Source: Perkinsus chesapeaki (lineage: Eukaryota; Perkinsozoa; Perkinsida; Perkinsidae). From it: a stretch of 64,000 bases of DNA. The stretch covers positions 26,235 to 90,234 of the forward strand of contig JAAPAO010000058.1 in assembly GCA_013115145.1 (NCBI GenBank), given 5' to 3'. The position numbers and the translations under genes are program-made. Positions within the stretch are counted from its first letter, which is position 1; each line of letters opens with the position of its first letter. Positions 1 through 10,161 of the stretch are shown here, one piece after another. Below the pieces are notes generated by a model. That model made no database searches and was not told the DNA's origin. It saw only the letters and a program-made list of their open reading frames with translations.

Positions 1-17
1 ATTGCACTATGCACGGT

Positions 18-1753
18 TTACAAAATATAATTTATTAGCCAGCCGACTTCCTTATACTGCGGGCACCGGCCACGACACCGCTGCTGGCTCGAGACCACTC
101 TTTCCGTCTGGATGTGACAGGGGTGCCTGATCGTACCCCAGTTAGGTGCGAAGTCGGCACTCCTGTGCTCTGGGCCGGCGGAGGGGCCGAAGACATCTGA
201 GGTGGGGTCGATGTCGCTGAGTAGAATGTCTGGCAAGGCTCACCATGACAGCCTTCTCACGGTCCATGGAACCATCGTAGCTGACGAATGGCAAACTCTG
301 TGTGTTGTGCTCCTTTCGTGATCCATCCGTATCGAGGCCGCCGGCCGCCATGGTGGCACTGTTGCCCATGAAAGTATCTCTGGTGATCATGTTGGTTGAA
401 GAATAATCCTGTGATGAGCTGACCGCGGCCAAGGGCTACTGTCGTGGCTACTTGAGCTCTCGATTCTGTTCCCATCGGGTTCAGAGTATTACCCATCTCT
501 GAGGGAGAACTGAGGAACCGATTGAATTGTTCCTCAGCTTCATTTTCGTCAGCCGGTGGGCCACCTAGAAGACATCTGGATCATCACAGATGGTCACTGT
601 TTGTGCTGCCTCACCCAATAATGACATAGCTTCAAAGTTGAGGGCACATACACCACGCATGAAGACACGCTTTAAGTTATCCTGCATCATGCGTTTGGTC
701 TGCATCTCCTTCTCGAGCTCCGCAGTGAGATCGTCTATCCTAGCAACTAAGGCCGCCTTCTCCTCGTCCCACATGGCAGAATCGTTCGCTCTCTGTGTGG
801 CATTAGCAAGCTCAGTATCAGCCTGCTTGCGCGATGCAGCCCCTCGCAGTGAGCGGACTCGCCAGGCGCTGAAAACTTGGCTTGAAATCTTGACACCATG
901 CAGAGCTCTGGACAGCTTCGACTTGGTCTTTTCGTCGGCCTACAGAGTAAAGTTATCCTCGCCGATGGGTTGATCCGTAAGCGGCCCACCTGCAGTTGCT
1001 TATAAATCTTCCATCTGGCCATCATCCTCCGCAACAGCAGCTGCCTACGATAGCGCTTCTGTTGTTTGTGGTTCAAAAACTGGACTCCTTTCATCTGCTT
1101 ATCGACCGCCGCCACACGCTCATTGGCTTTACTGAGATGAACGTGAGCCTCAGATAGAGCTTCTGCCACCGCGGGACTACTCGAGCTGCTCATTCAGAGC
1201 CTTGACAGTTTCTCTGAGGTTAGACTCGGTGGCCTGTGAATGAAGCCTAGCAGCAGCCGCCTCTGCCTCGTGCCTTCTTGTTATGCGCTGGCGTGAATCC
1301 ACGAAGGCATCCATCGCAGCCGTGCGAAGTTTTGCCACAACCTGTCCAGGTCGCCGTCCAGTTGGTGCTGGTAACCATGAAGGACAGCGGTGGTCCTTAC
1401 TTACCCCATCTAACGCCTTCTGAAAGTCCTGCATATCAGCTCGAGCGAGTGTGGCTTTGGTCTCGGTCCGCGGTGTCTCCTCTGGTGATGGTAGATCAGC
1501 CATGGGGCTTGGCAGAACTATCTCTTCTGGAGGCGATCTTAATGCACCGAATCTCAACTCAACCGCGCTGAGAGACTGCCCACCTTCGTTGGCCTGCCTC
1601 GTGTGTGTCCCTGTCATTAACCTCTGCAGCTAGTCGGATGGCCTCAGCCTCTATCTCGCTCTGCTCGTCGAGCAGCCTGTCCAACACTGAGCTTGCGTTC
1701 CCATCGTCTGCTACGCAGATGTGAGCTTCTTCTGTGCCCTCCGGACCGGACAT
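18..1753 (-). CDS. POC5: POC5-like centriolar coiled-coil protein, spliced
   Basis: Likely a centriole or basal-body protein of the centrin-binding POC5 family. It starts at the ATG ending at 1753 with an acidic N-terminus. A long coiled coil follows (about 1610-780), with Arg-rich stretches such as RRQLLLRRMMARWKIYKQLQ and the segment ISSQVFSAWRV, typical of Sfi1/POC5 centrin-binding repeats. The strongest evidence is FMRGVCALNFEAMSLL near 630, the hallmark of the POC5 family. The C-terminal part is Ser/Thr-rich. I read seven exons. The introns are unusually short: about 16 or 28 nt near 1600, 37 nt near 1200, about 50 nt near 965, then about 23, 31 and 27 nt at roughly 585, 420 and 225. The last exon runs to 18, close to the window edge, so the 3' end may be incomplete. 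Family assignment rests on motif recall; exon borders are inferred. Confidence 0.6.
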
Positions 1754-1886
1754 CTAGCCTGACGAAATCTAAGCTCACTTTCCCTCATGACGTTCTTAAT
1801 TAACTACAACCAAGCAGCAAGCAGCAGCCGTTTTAACAGAGGAACAGTAGCAATACGTATGTGGCTGGTACAATATTAATGGTCCA

Positions 1887-2960
1887 TCACCGCGAGGAGG
1901 AGACGGGAATATCCACCACTTCCTGCTTCGCGGTCTTCACCCATTCTTCTGGCTCGTTCTGCACGGCCACGAACTCCTTAGCATAACCCTTAATCTCACA
2001 GTCGGCACTGCAAGTGTAGACGGCCACCACTCCAAAGTCAAAGTCGCAGGAGGCTTTATATACAAGCTGCGGTTGAATCTGAAATTCAAACTCCCGAGGA
2101 GCCCCGCATCTTTCACAAGGAGTCGGAGTGGCTGGTGCTTTACCCAAGGATGACATCCAGACAGGTTCGCCACCGCGGCAATAGTACACGACATGACCAG
2201 GGTTGGCCTTGGCCAGGATTTCGAACTCTCTATGGGCTTCATCGTCGGCGTCGATCTCCGGGCAGAGCTCGTCAAAGGCCGCCACCTCGGAGTCGTCCAT
2301 AAGCTCGTCCTCATCCTTCTGTTCATACTCCTCGAGTAGATGCCCCTCATCACCGACCAAGTCCGTGGCCAGGACATCGCTGCCGCTCTCTGTCATCTCC
2401 TCATCACATTCCTCTATGAACAAACTGAACTCGTTAACTTTGAGTTTCCAGCGGCTCTCCAGCCTTCTGCGGCACGCCACGTGGACACCCTGTCCATCAC
2501 ATTCAGCAACATCTCGAGGCAGGCCACATAGCGAGCAGCTCCTTGATGACACCAGCTCGTCTGTAACTGTTGTGTCGTCCTCGGAAGCTGGTACGGGAGG
2601 ATAGTAGGCGTTGTCCCTCGGCAGCTGCGACCGGAGGGCAATGAAGGAACCCGGGCAACAAGGGCAAGCAAAGACGTATATGGTGCGATGGAAGGATGCT
2701 GGAGTCTCCCCGGGGGCGTATAGCTGAGCCAAGAAGGTCATCGGCTTGGCACAGGAATCACATGAGAGCTGGTCGGAGGGCAGCAGTTCAGGATCGAGCC
2801 ATGCCGGTGCTCCGCCAATCTTGCTCGGAAAATACCGTCGTTGAAGGAGATGATCCTTCCTGGGCTTTACAATGTAGCCAACGAGTGGGGAAGGACCACC
2901 ATCTTCGGAGTCGCTCGAGCCTCCTGATTGGGATTCTTGGCAAGGAGAGGAGACGTCCAT
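1887..2960 (-). CDS. PDCD2: PDCD2-family protein (programmed cell death 2)
   Basis: A single exon of 357 codons. PDCD2 proteins are conserved eukaryotic factors linked to 40S ribosomal protein (uS5) chaperoning. The family pattern is clear: GGAPAWLDPELLPS, then LSCDSCAKPMTFLAQLYAP, FHRTIYVFACPCC and LRSQLPRDNAYYPP, which form the N-terminal Cys-rich part. An acidic linker follows. The C-terminal PDCD2_C part contains KVNEFSLFIEE, a CERCGAP zinc knuckle and FGVVAVYTCSADCE. I chose the ATG at 2960 (MDVSSPCQES) because the longer open frame upstream overlaps the last exon of the neighbouring cytochrome b561 gene in another frame and shows no family similarity. Same strand as both neighbours. Confidence 0.9.
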   Translation of the reverse strand: MDVSSPCQESQSGGSSDSEDGGPSPLVGYIVKPRKDHLLQRRYFPSKIGGAPAWLDPELLPSDQLSCDSCAKPMTFLAQLYAPGETPASFHRTIYVFACPCCPGSFIALRSQLPRDNAYYPPVPASEDDTTVTDELVSSRSCSLCGLPRDVAECDGQGVHVACRRRLESRWKLKVNEFSLFIEECDEEMTESGSDVLATDLVGDEGHLLEEYEQKDEDELMDDSEVAAFDELCPEIDADDEAHREFEILAKANPGHVVYYCRGGEPVWMSSLGKAPATPTPCERCGAPREFEFQIQPQLVYKASCDFDFGVVAVYTCSADCEIKGYAKEFVAVQNEPEEWVKTAKQEVVDIPVSSSR

Positions 2961-3058
2961 GGTGGGAGAGAGAATCCTGGAGAAGAACGATGGAGCCGAA
3001 GAGGCGGCATGCCCAACAAGACGCCTATGAGTGTCAAGAAAACGACCATATGCATGTA

Positions 3059-4041
3059 CTAGTAGCGTTTGATGAAGGCAACATAAGCAAACACCAACAG
3101 CGGTATCGAAAAAATAACAGTCAAATGTAATTGATTCAATCCAAACACAGAGTCCTCCTTCACCATCCATCGACTGCTCTTGTACCAGCCCGTGATGCAG
3201 GCGACGTATGCCAGCATCAGGGTCACTTTACCAGCGTACCTATGGGGGAGTCTAGTTTATGGCGTGGTTTGGATTGAACAATGACCTGTGGCCCATGCGA
3301 AGGTATGCCTCTGTTGTTAGAGAGGTCCTAATTTTGCAATCAGGATCGAGACCAAGGAAGCCACCACACGCCACACCTACATAGGAGGAGAGATACGAGA
3401 TATCTAGCTGAGGATATGATACTCACCAGCAAGCATCGCAGCTGCTGTAACGCCGATCCAGGAATGCCATGTTTGGAGATGGTGCTTATGGTGCATCTCC
3501 TTATTGGTATAAATAACATAGAGCCCACCAACAACCATGGAAAGGGTAATGAGGAGGAGAAAGCCATGAGTCTTGGTGTTGAAGTAACCTGTCTAACTGT
3601 CATCAATCTTTCATAAACTGCTCGCCGGAAAAAGCATTCTCAAGCGAGGGTCGGTCTCAGAGTAGCATTTCGTACGAAGGTCAATTGTAGATTAGAGAGT
3701 CTTGCATCAGAGTAGTCTGGCATCCCTCACCGACCTCCGATCTTTTTGATGAGCACCGCTGATGTAGCGATGGGAACTGTACCGACAAGCATTAAGAATG
3801 GATGCCAGTAGAACCAGTCAATCGGTGCTAAAAAACAGTCATAAAAGACAACAGGAGGAGTAACCGAATCACTTGGCTTTAGCATTAGCACTGCTACTGT
3901 CGTGAAGACGACCAGAGGCCCGAGCATGATCCTGACATAAATGTGGAGCCCCCGTGTAACAGTCGCTGCGGCTCACTGGAAGTATCGTTTGCGTCGTAGG
4001 GTCTCCTCAGCTTTAATCTTGGCGAGTGACTCCCCACTCAT
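3059..4041 (-). CDS. Cytochrome b561 domain transmembrane protein, spliced
   Basis: A probable transmembrane electron carrier of the cytochrome b561 family, which moves electrons from ascorbate across a membrane and can reduce ferric iron. Four coding exons are visible from the ATG at 4041 (MSGESLAKIKAEE). They contain WHPFLMLVGTVPIATSAVLI (first conserved His), KTHGFLLLITLSMVVGGLYV, MHHKHHLQTWHSWIGVTA (core His residues) and GHRYAGKVTLMLAYVACI. A fifth hydrophobic segment precedes the stop at 3059-3061. Introns of 45 nt (near 3950), about 50 nt (near 3400) and 45 nt (near 3270) restore the frame. The intron after KKIGG is longer, about 160 nt. Haem-ligand assignment is by family pattern. It lies near a ZIP transporter, and a ferroportin gene is elsewhere in the window, so a metal role is possible but not shown. 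Confidence 0.8.
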
Positions 4042-4197
4042 CTCGGTAGTTGAAGCCGTGATGGTACTATAGAAGGAATTCCTAAAGAAGACAATTTGAG
4101 CCAAAGCATTTCCCCATAATTTATAGACACTGACACACAAGGCACACATTGGATGTATTTGACAGTAGTACTACAATAACGTGAGAGCTAGCAAAGA

Positions 4198-5198
4198 CTA
4201 TCCAGAGTCACTGCCACCTGAGGACGAGGAGGAGGAGGACCCAGCGGAGCTACCAGTCATCTTGTCCGAGAACTTGAGCATAGTGTCGATGAAAACCGTG
4301 ATGGTCATGCCCTGGGGACAGTAACCACAAGTAGTGCCGAGCTTGGAGACATCATCGCAGTTGCTGTAGAGGTTGTCGAAGAAAACGCATTCCTCGTAAC
4401 TGAGGCCAGTGGTCGCTCTGATCTCTCGCATATGCTTCTGCTTGTTCTGCCACCCCCAGCCCTCACCGGCTGACACTCTTTTCAGTGACAGCCCGGGTTG
4501 GTCCTGTATAGGGTGGATGAGGTCGAGGACTTGTGTCGCCCACCGTGGCTCGGCCGTCTTCGAAGCGTATGCGATCTCCACGCCGTGCCTCACTAGCCAA
4601 CTCATTATGACCGGGATGTCCTTGAAAAGCGTTAAAGAAGGCGAACCTAAAGACGGTAGTAGGAGATACTACAAGTGGCCATAGGAAACTTTCTATTTCA
4701 TTTTCCTCGAGTGACTTGATTATCAGCATATAGTAGCAGGTTACTACTGTAGAATAATAATAAACCATTACTAATATACGTCTACCCAAATACAGTTCTG
4801 CTGTGATATGTCTTCCAATTCTTCGTAGTAGAGGTTAAATGGCTTTGTGAGGAGTGGTTACCTTTAGAGTAAACAATGCCGCCTTGATATTTAAATGGGG
4901 GACCATAACAGAATTCAACATCGCCCTCCCACACTGTGTCATCCAAATCGAACACCTACATCAGAAGCTTAGTTGCGATCGATAACATCTCTCGTGGGCT
5001 CACAGCATGTGTGGGTAAAACCGCCAACTTCTCTCGGAGATCCTCAAGTCCGGTGAGACCCTCGCTCGAATGATCCGCCTTGGGACCGATTGGCTCGTCG
5101 ACCGTGGTGTCGACACCTCTGTCACGCCGTCGAGCGGCTTTAACTCTCCTCTTAACCATTGATATGAATTGAACGTGCTGTTGTGGTGGAAGATCCAT
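4198..5198 (-). CDS. MDP1: MDP-1-like Mg-dependent acid phosphatase (HAD superfamily), spliced
   Basis: A haloacid-dehalogenase phosphatase of the magnesium-dependent phosphatase-1 family, acting on phosphotyrosine or sugar phosphates. The catalytic motif VFDLDDTVWEGD near 4950 carries the nucleophile Asp and the acid Asp two residues later. The order continues with GSPSLTLFKDIPVIMSWL, the motif II region IAYASKTAEP, ECVFFDNLYSNCDDVSKLG (acidic motif) and GMTITVFIDTM. The tail is Ser/Gly-rich. A 48-nt intron splits the protein just before VFDLDDT, and a longer 215-nt intron occupies 4647-4861. The start at 5198 (MDLPPQQHV) is the first ATG of the exon with a charged leader; an internal start at 5160 is possible. 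The leader of about 45 residues is not typical of the family. Confidence 0.85.
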
Positions 5199-5355
5199 AA
5201 CGATAAAGACATGTGGTGTGAAGGAAACTCTCATAAGAGGCAGAATGGTCGATAAAGAGAAAAAATAATAATACAGTGTATGACCGACAACGATCGAACG
5301 GGCAAATAACCATATTACCAAAAACTGCAGACGGATCGATAGACCCCATCCGACA

Positions 5356-6107
5356 TCAAAGCTTGAGAAGCTCTCGAGGTTCGGCGCGTACTGTTGCCGC
5401 GGCTGTGCGAGTCTTGGAGGACACACCTTCCGCTACCGTATGGAAGCGTTTCGTGCGTCTCTGTAGTAACCGAGAGCCTCCCGCACCTAATGTGAGTTGG
5501 GTTCGGCCCTCGCCCTGGTCGATCAATGACGCCGTTGTTATAATTGTCGATGAGCCGCTGAGGGAGCGATTCTTCGTCCCTCTCGAGGTAAAGCCAGCAC
5601 TAAGACTTCCCATGCTATCAACAACTCTCTCCGAATCTTCAAGAGCCGCGTTAACAAGAATGGTATTGGGCAGTTCGATTGAGCCAGCTCGACGACGTGA
5701 ACCTACCAGAGGTTTGAAGCTAATGCCCTAGAGAGCACTTACCATGTGGGGTTACACACTCTATCCGATCTATTTCGACCTCTAGAAGCTGGCCATCACC
5801 AGCACCATGAAAACTAGAAGGAAATGAGAGCTTGGACTCCATTAAAGCGGTGAGGTCGAATTCCTTTATTGGGGAGCTAACGCTGCGATCTGAATAGATC
5901 GAGTAGGTGACGCGAGGGCGCATGCGTGCTACACAACGATCCCACGGCGTCTTTCGCAGCTGTGTACGTGGCCGCTATTGAACCAGCGACGTTCTCGACG
6001 GCAATGGCGGCCTTTCCACTGCTGTGGCCCGAGGAGGAGGAGCACTCGAAGTTCGCCGAATGCGATGAGCCCGTAGAATCAAATACATGTGGTCGAGGCT
6101 TGGACAT
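5356..6107 (-). CDS. Hypothetical protein, spliced
   Basis: No family recognised. Three exons from the ATG at 6107 (MSKPRPHVFDS) to the stop at 5356. The first exon is Ser- and Ala-rich. The second reads ...IKEFDLTALMESKLSFPSSF..., and the third is basic and Ser/Thr-rich (RRRAGSIELPNTILVNAAL, then QRRTKRFHTVAEGV). A clean 40-nt intron (about 5702-5741) joins exons 2 and 3. The junction of exons 1 and 2 is ambiguous: a 22-nt intron and a 58-nt intron both keep the frame open. A plus-strand open frame across 5276-5731 is judged antisense. The protein is probably soluble, with no obvious signal peptide or membrane span. Confidence 0.55.
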
Positions 6108-6369
6108 CAGTTACGGAGCATTGATTGGTGAAGGACTGGAGTGAGAAGAGGAGGCCACACGATGCTCAAGAACGCAAATCCGCAAGGCCGAGAAAGATCA
6201 CTGTTGTTGCTATTGTTGAAGTTGCTCCTACCGGTGGTAAGGGAAGCCAAGTGTTATAAGAAATGACGTTAAGAGGTCGTCGTCCATGCCCCCAAGCCAT
6301 AGTTTACGAGAGCTGTATCCTGTTGGGCCACTATGGGGCTCTACACACGAAATGGTGTGTAGAGCTTCA

Positions 6370-8124
6370 TTAGATCCAAAGGGCCAAGACTGCCATTGCT
6401 CCAAAGCCGACTAGAACAGCACTTAGTTTGCTGAAGCGCCCCTCAGCTGAGGCGAACACCTGCGGTATTATCTCCATAGAACTGACCTGGTAGCATATCG
6501 CTGCATCACATTTGGCTACAGAAAGATCTTACTTGAAGAAAAGTCCCGGCTGCGAGGGCCTTGCACACAGCGCTGAATACAGCCGCTGTATGCTTGTTGC
6601 CTTCAGCAGAGTAACCGATATCACCAAATAGAGCACCGATAGGCGTACCTAGCCAGTACTACCCAAGTTAAACCTAGCGGGGATCTCGGCTCTCACCGGC
6701 TGCGAAAATGAGGCCAAGTGTCACGAAGCGTTTGTCCGACACGCCAGATTCGACAAAACTGCAGCCCAGAGCGAAAGCAGCCAACGCCTGAGTTAGTGGG
6801 AAGGAATGAGTAGCTTGAAGAACGAGCGGTGCTACTACCTTGTGAGCCAGGATGGCCGTTAGTACTGGAAGGATCTCCCAAGAATGTGTGGCTGATCCTA
6901 TACCCAGGCCCTCCATTACAGAATGAAAACTGAGGATGCATTGATCGATCAATAGCCCTTCTCCGCTTTATTACCTCAATGCGATGAATAATGTAATAGC
7001 GCCTATCTCAGCACACGCTCCCGCTTTAACAGGGGTATGCTCCAGCTCTTTGTGGTGATGATGCGTGAGATGGTGCTCAAGAATATGTCGAATATCTTCG
7101 TCGTGATTGCCCGCCGCCTTCGGTTTGCCATCAGCTGCCGGTGGCTCTGCATGATGCACCGCATCTACGTCGGCCAGGAAGTCTACAAAGAGCTACAGTC
7201 TATCAGGAGAAGGCACCATTACGATCAATATCCGCTTCGCTGATGCTCTGGTCATGTGTGTGACGATGGACATGGTCATGCTCGTGTACGGGGCAGCATT
7301 CGTTATGATACCGGGGTAGGAGGGGATCCGCTAGGCCTTCCCGCTCTTGTGTGTTGCGATGCGCAATAGCCTACCGAACATGACATACCATTTCCAACGG
7401 CGTACCCTACTTCGCAGCAGCTATCCGGATCGGTATCCTCACAGCACCCATGCGGCCCTACGAGCTCCTTCCTGACAATCCAGTGTACAGTGCCATAGAG
7501 CTGTCGACTCACCTCGGAAGGATCGGGAACTGAGCCCTGTATGTAACGCAGGCCGCGTCTGAGTGGGGAACGGCACTATTTGCCGGCAAGAGCGCCGATA
7601 CTATCTCCTCAATAGAGAGTAGCAATAAAAAGGCAATTGCAGCAGATGTGCAGGCGATAAGAGAACCTACGAAGGCCGGCTCGTTCAGTGATAATCCCGA
7701 CCTAGTATTACCAAATCGCGGTGAGTCGTCGAGGTATGCCTCAACAAGATCTCCAGTTGAATCAGGCAACATATGGCAAAGACCAGCAGCAAACAGTACA
7801 CCCGCAGTAAATGCTTGAGAGACCGAGAAGAGTAAAGGCTTCTTAATCTTCCCTATCTGAAGTAGTAGTAGCATCGACCTCACAACAATACACGCGGGGC
7901 TTGAGCAATCTGCATGCACTTCCAAAAGCATCTACGTACATTCCCGTACCAAAAATCTTACTAATTTTTCCAGGAAACAAGCAAAGCAATTCAAGGCTCA
8001 AGGGGTAGCCATCCACCGACTCTTCGCAATATAGTACCTCCTTAGCAGCCCAAAGCCCGAGCAATGCCACCAACATTGCTGCTATTGTAGCGAGCAACTT
8101 AGCTGTACCTAGTGTCAGCGCCAT
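6370..8124 (-). CDS. ZIP-family (SLC39) metal transporter, spliced
   Basis: A zinc/iron-regulated transporter-like membrane protein that would bring Zn2+ or Fe2+ into the cytosol. The ATG at 8124 opens a hydrophobic segment (MALTLGTAKLLATIAAMLVA). Conserved helices follow: AFTAGVLFAAGLCHMLPDS, the TM4 core LSFHSVMEGLGIG with its metal-binding His and Glu, and TM5 ILAHKVVAPLVL with the paired His-Lys. The last exon carries KALAAGTFLQVSSMEIIPQVF and a final hydrophobic helix to the stop at 6370-6372. The cytoplasmic loop is rich in His (HEHDHVHRHTHDQ near 7260 and HHLTHHHHKELEHTPVK near 7050), typical of the TM3-TM4 metal-sensing loop. At least five exons; one intron of 37 nt lies near 7880. 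The 8139 extension has no ATG and was not used. Confidence 0.9.
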
Positions 8125-8303
8125 AGTACGGAAACTCAAACTGACAAGCTGTTATCAATACAGGCCAACACAACAGCCTACAATCGGAAACGGATAATAC
8201 TATGAGGGCCACCGAAAGGAACATATAATGTATAAGCAGTGGCCACAAACAGTGATGGAGGTGCACAAGGTGTCTAAGGGACCCAGTACAGTAGAGCAGC
8301 GAA

Positions 8304-9921
8304 TCAGTTCTGTCCTTTCTTCGACCTAAGATATCCCTTATGTCTGAGCTCCTTGATGACCTTGGGAATGGCATCAGTAAGGGCACCACCAAGGACAAAG
8401 CAGCCACCGACGATAACGTACCAGGTCAGCTTCTGGTGTAGGAATAACGCCTGAACAAAAATGAAAAGTCCACTTTAATATCGCATCTACAAATTTTCCT
8501 CCTCAAGTGCAGGAGCGCGCTCAATGGGCATTCAATCAAGTGTTGATCTCACAGCAAAGAATCCTATATCGAAGTTTTAATACCGAAGTCGAAGCCCCCG
8601 TATGATCCTCCTAGTTGCTACTTACCTGGTAAATGAATGCAAAGATGAGATCAGACTGTCTGACCAAGGAGCTGGTCACTGCAGACTGACACAGCTGCAT
8701 ACCGTAGTTGAACGTGGACTGTCCCACTAGAGCACAGCAACCAACAGATAGTATGACAATATAGGGTACTATGCCATGGGGCCACCTCAGAGGGGCGAAG
8801 TGAGAGAGGAGCGGTATGGTGGCTACACAGGTGCCGATAATGGCAAAGGCGAATACCAGCTGTGCCCAGTGTGCCTGAAAGCTTCTAATAGACAACACTC
8901 AGAGAAGAGCAGAACGGCCATAAACGAGCTCGCAGTAAGATGTATGCGCCGAAGAGCGTCCCACTGTTACTACCCTCTGTCCGATGTTACTAACGGTGAT
9001 GAATACCATAGCAGAGCAGAAGCTACCGCACAAGCACACTATGATAGCCAACCATCTAGGCAATTGGGAATCGACGTTATCCATGGCTTCATAGGTAGCA
9101 GCAGAGGCACCGAATAGCCAGGTAGGATGGGCTATGAAGAACACCTGAAACCAACGAATACATGAGGCTACGCTGAACAAGAGGAATCTATCATTAACGG
9201 ATATGTCTACGAGGCGGTGACGCGACCCTAGAGGCACCACCGGTGTCTCTTTAGGTGTCACCGGTGTCACACCGGTGACGTCGGTGCGATGGTGACGCCA
9301 TTAGCACATTGGACGCCATCGGCGCTTGATATTGGCCGCGGGGAGGAGCCATTCCCATTATTACACCGCAGATAGCAAAGAGAACAGCTAGGACCTGCCT
9401 AGGGGCGATCTTCTCGTGAATCAGTATAGGGGCCAAGGTTAAGGTAAACATAGGCTGGGTGAAGAATAGGCTTGAGGCATCGGCCAGTGGAAGCTGAGAT
9501 AACGAATAGTATCTGAAACGATATATATAAAAGGGCAGAGGAGTGATGATGCAGCAGAGTAGTACAGGATCCAGTTTCCAGCAGCACCGAAGAGCCCTCG
9601 AAGCATAACCCACCAGAACAGGTGGTGAGGCGCATGGATGCTAGGCAGGACCGGGACCTTTGCCGCACGGCAAGCCAACCAGGCAAATATGAGCTGCATT
9701 ATGCAACGGACAAACATGGTCTCAGAAGAGGCAAACCAACGACTAGCGATGGAAGCCAGGAAGCTCATCGTGGAGAAGGCGATGGCCGATATGAATACAA
9801 ACGTAACGCCGAGGCCCATGTGAACTTCCCCACGGCCAGAGTTGGCCCGGGCACGAGAGACTGCGGAGCCTGACTTGGCAAGCAATGGTGACGTTGAATG
9901 GGTTGAGAAATCTGTTGTCAT
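8304..9921 (-). CDS. EamA/DMT-superfamily transporter, copy A, spliced
   Basis: A drug/metabolite-transporter-type membrane protein of about ten helices, the downstream member of a tandem pair. The ATG at 9921 gives MTTDFSTHSTS. Conserved blocks are FVFISAIAFSTMSFLASIAS, FVRCIMQLIFAWLAC, LRGLFGAAGNWILYYSLSQL, DASSLFFTQPMFTLTLAP, IAPRQVLAVLFAICG, AHWAQLVFAFAIIG, FNYGMQLCQSAVTSSLVRQ and LFLHQKLTWYVIVGGCFVLG. The last of these is the final EamA helix, ending with a basic tail at 8304. Introns: 53 nt after NWIL, 220 nt at 9145-9364, about 95 nt near 8930 and about 190 nt near 8540. Exon breaks match copy B exactly, but intron lengths differ. Substrate unknown; nucleotide-sugar, triose-phosphate and amino-acid carriers are all possible. 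Confidence 0.85.
9257..9279. repeat. Perfect inverted repeat inside a long intron
   Basis: Arms GTCACCGGTG (9257-9266) and CACCGGTGAC (9270-9279) are exact reverse complements with a 3-nt spacer. Extra CACCGGTGT copies lie just outside (9237-9246). It sits in the 220-nt intron of DMT copy A, about five times the usual intron length. The corresponding intron of copy B has 44 nt and no such sequence. Confidence 0.85.
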
Positions 9922-10131
9922 AGAAACAAAGAAACACTGCCGACTTCAACTCCGACTCGAGATGCCTTTGCTACAGCTGCCACTGGAGTAGAAACCCAAC
10001 ACTCCGAAGAGCTCGTAACGTGGTGGAAATAACTGGCGACAAATCTAACAAAACCAGCAGTATGTACGAAACTGTCCGAGTCCAGGTAATATGAGAATAA
10101 TAATAACATAACACTTGAATGCATTTAGCGG

Positions 10132-10146
10132 CCCTCATTTTGAGGG
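10132..10146. repeat. Short hairpin downstream of DMT copy B
   Basis: CCCTCA (10132-10137), loop TTT, TGAGGG (10141-10146). It lies 16 nt past the stop codon of DMT copy B, between the two copies, and would fold in the 3' end of the copy B transcript. A role in 3'-end formation is speculation. Confidence 0.5.
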
Positions 10147-10161
10147 TCGCCATCGCGGCAG

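Noticed and set aside
5276-5731. Plus-strand frame of 151 codons
   Set aside because: Overlaps two minus-strand genes whose exons splice cleanly; no family match.
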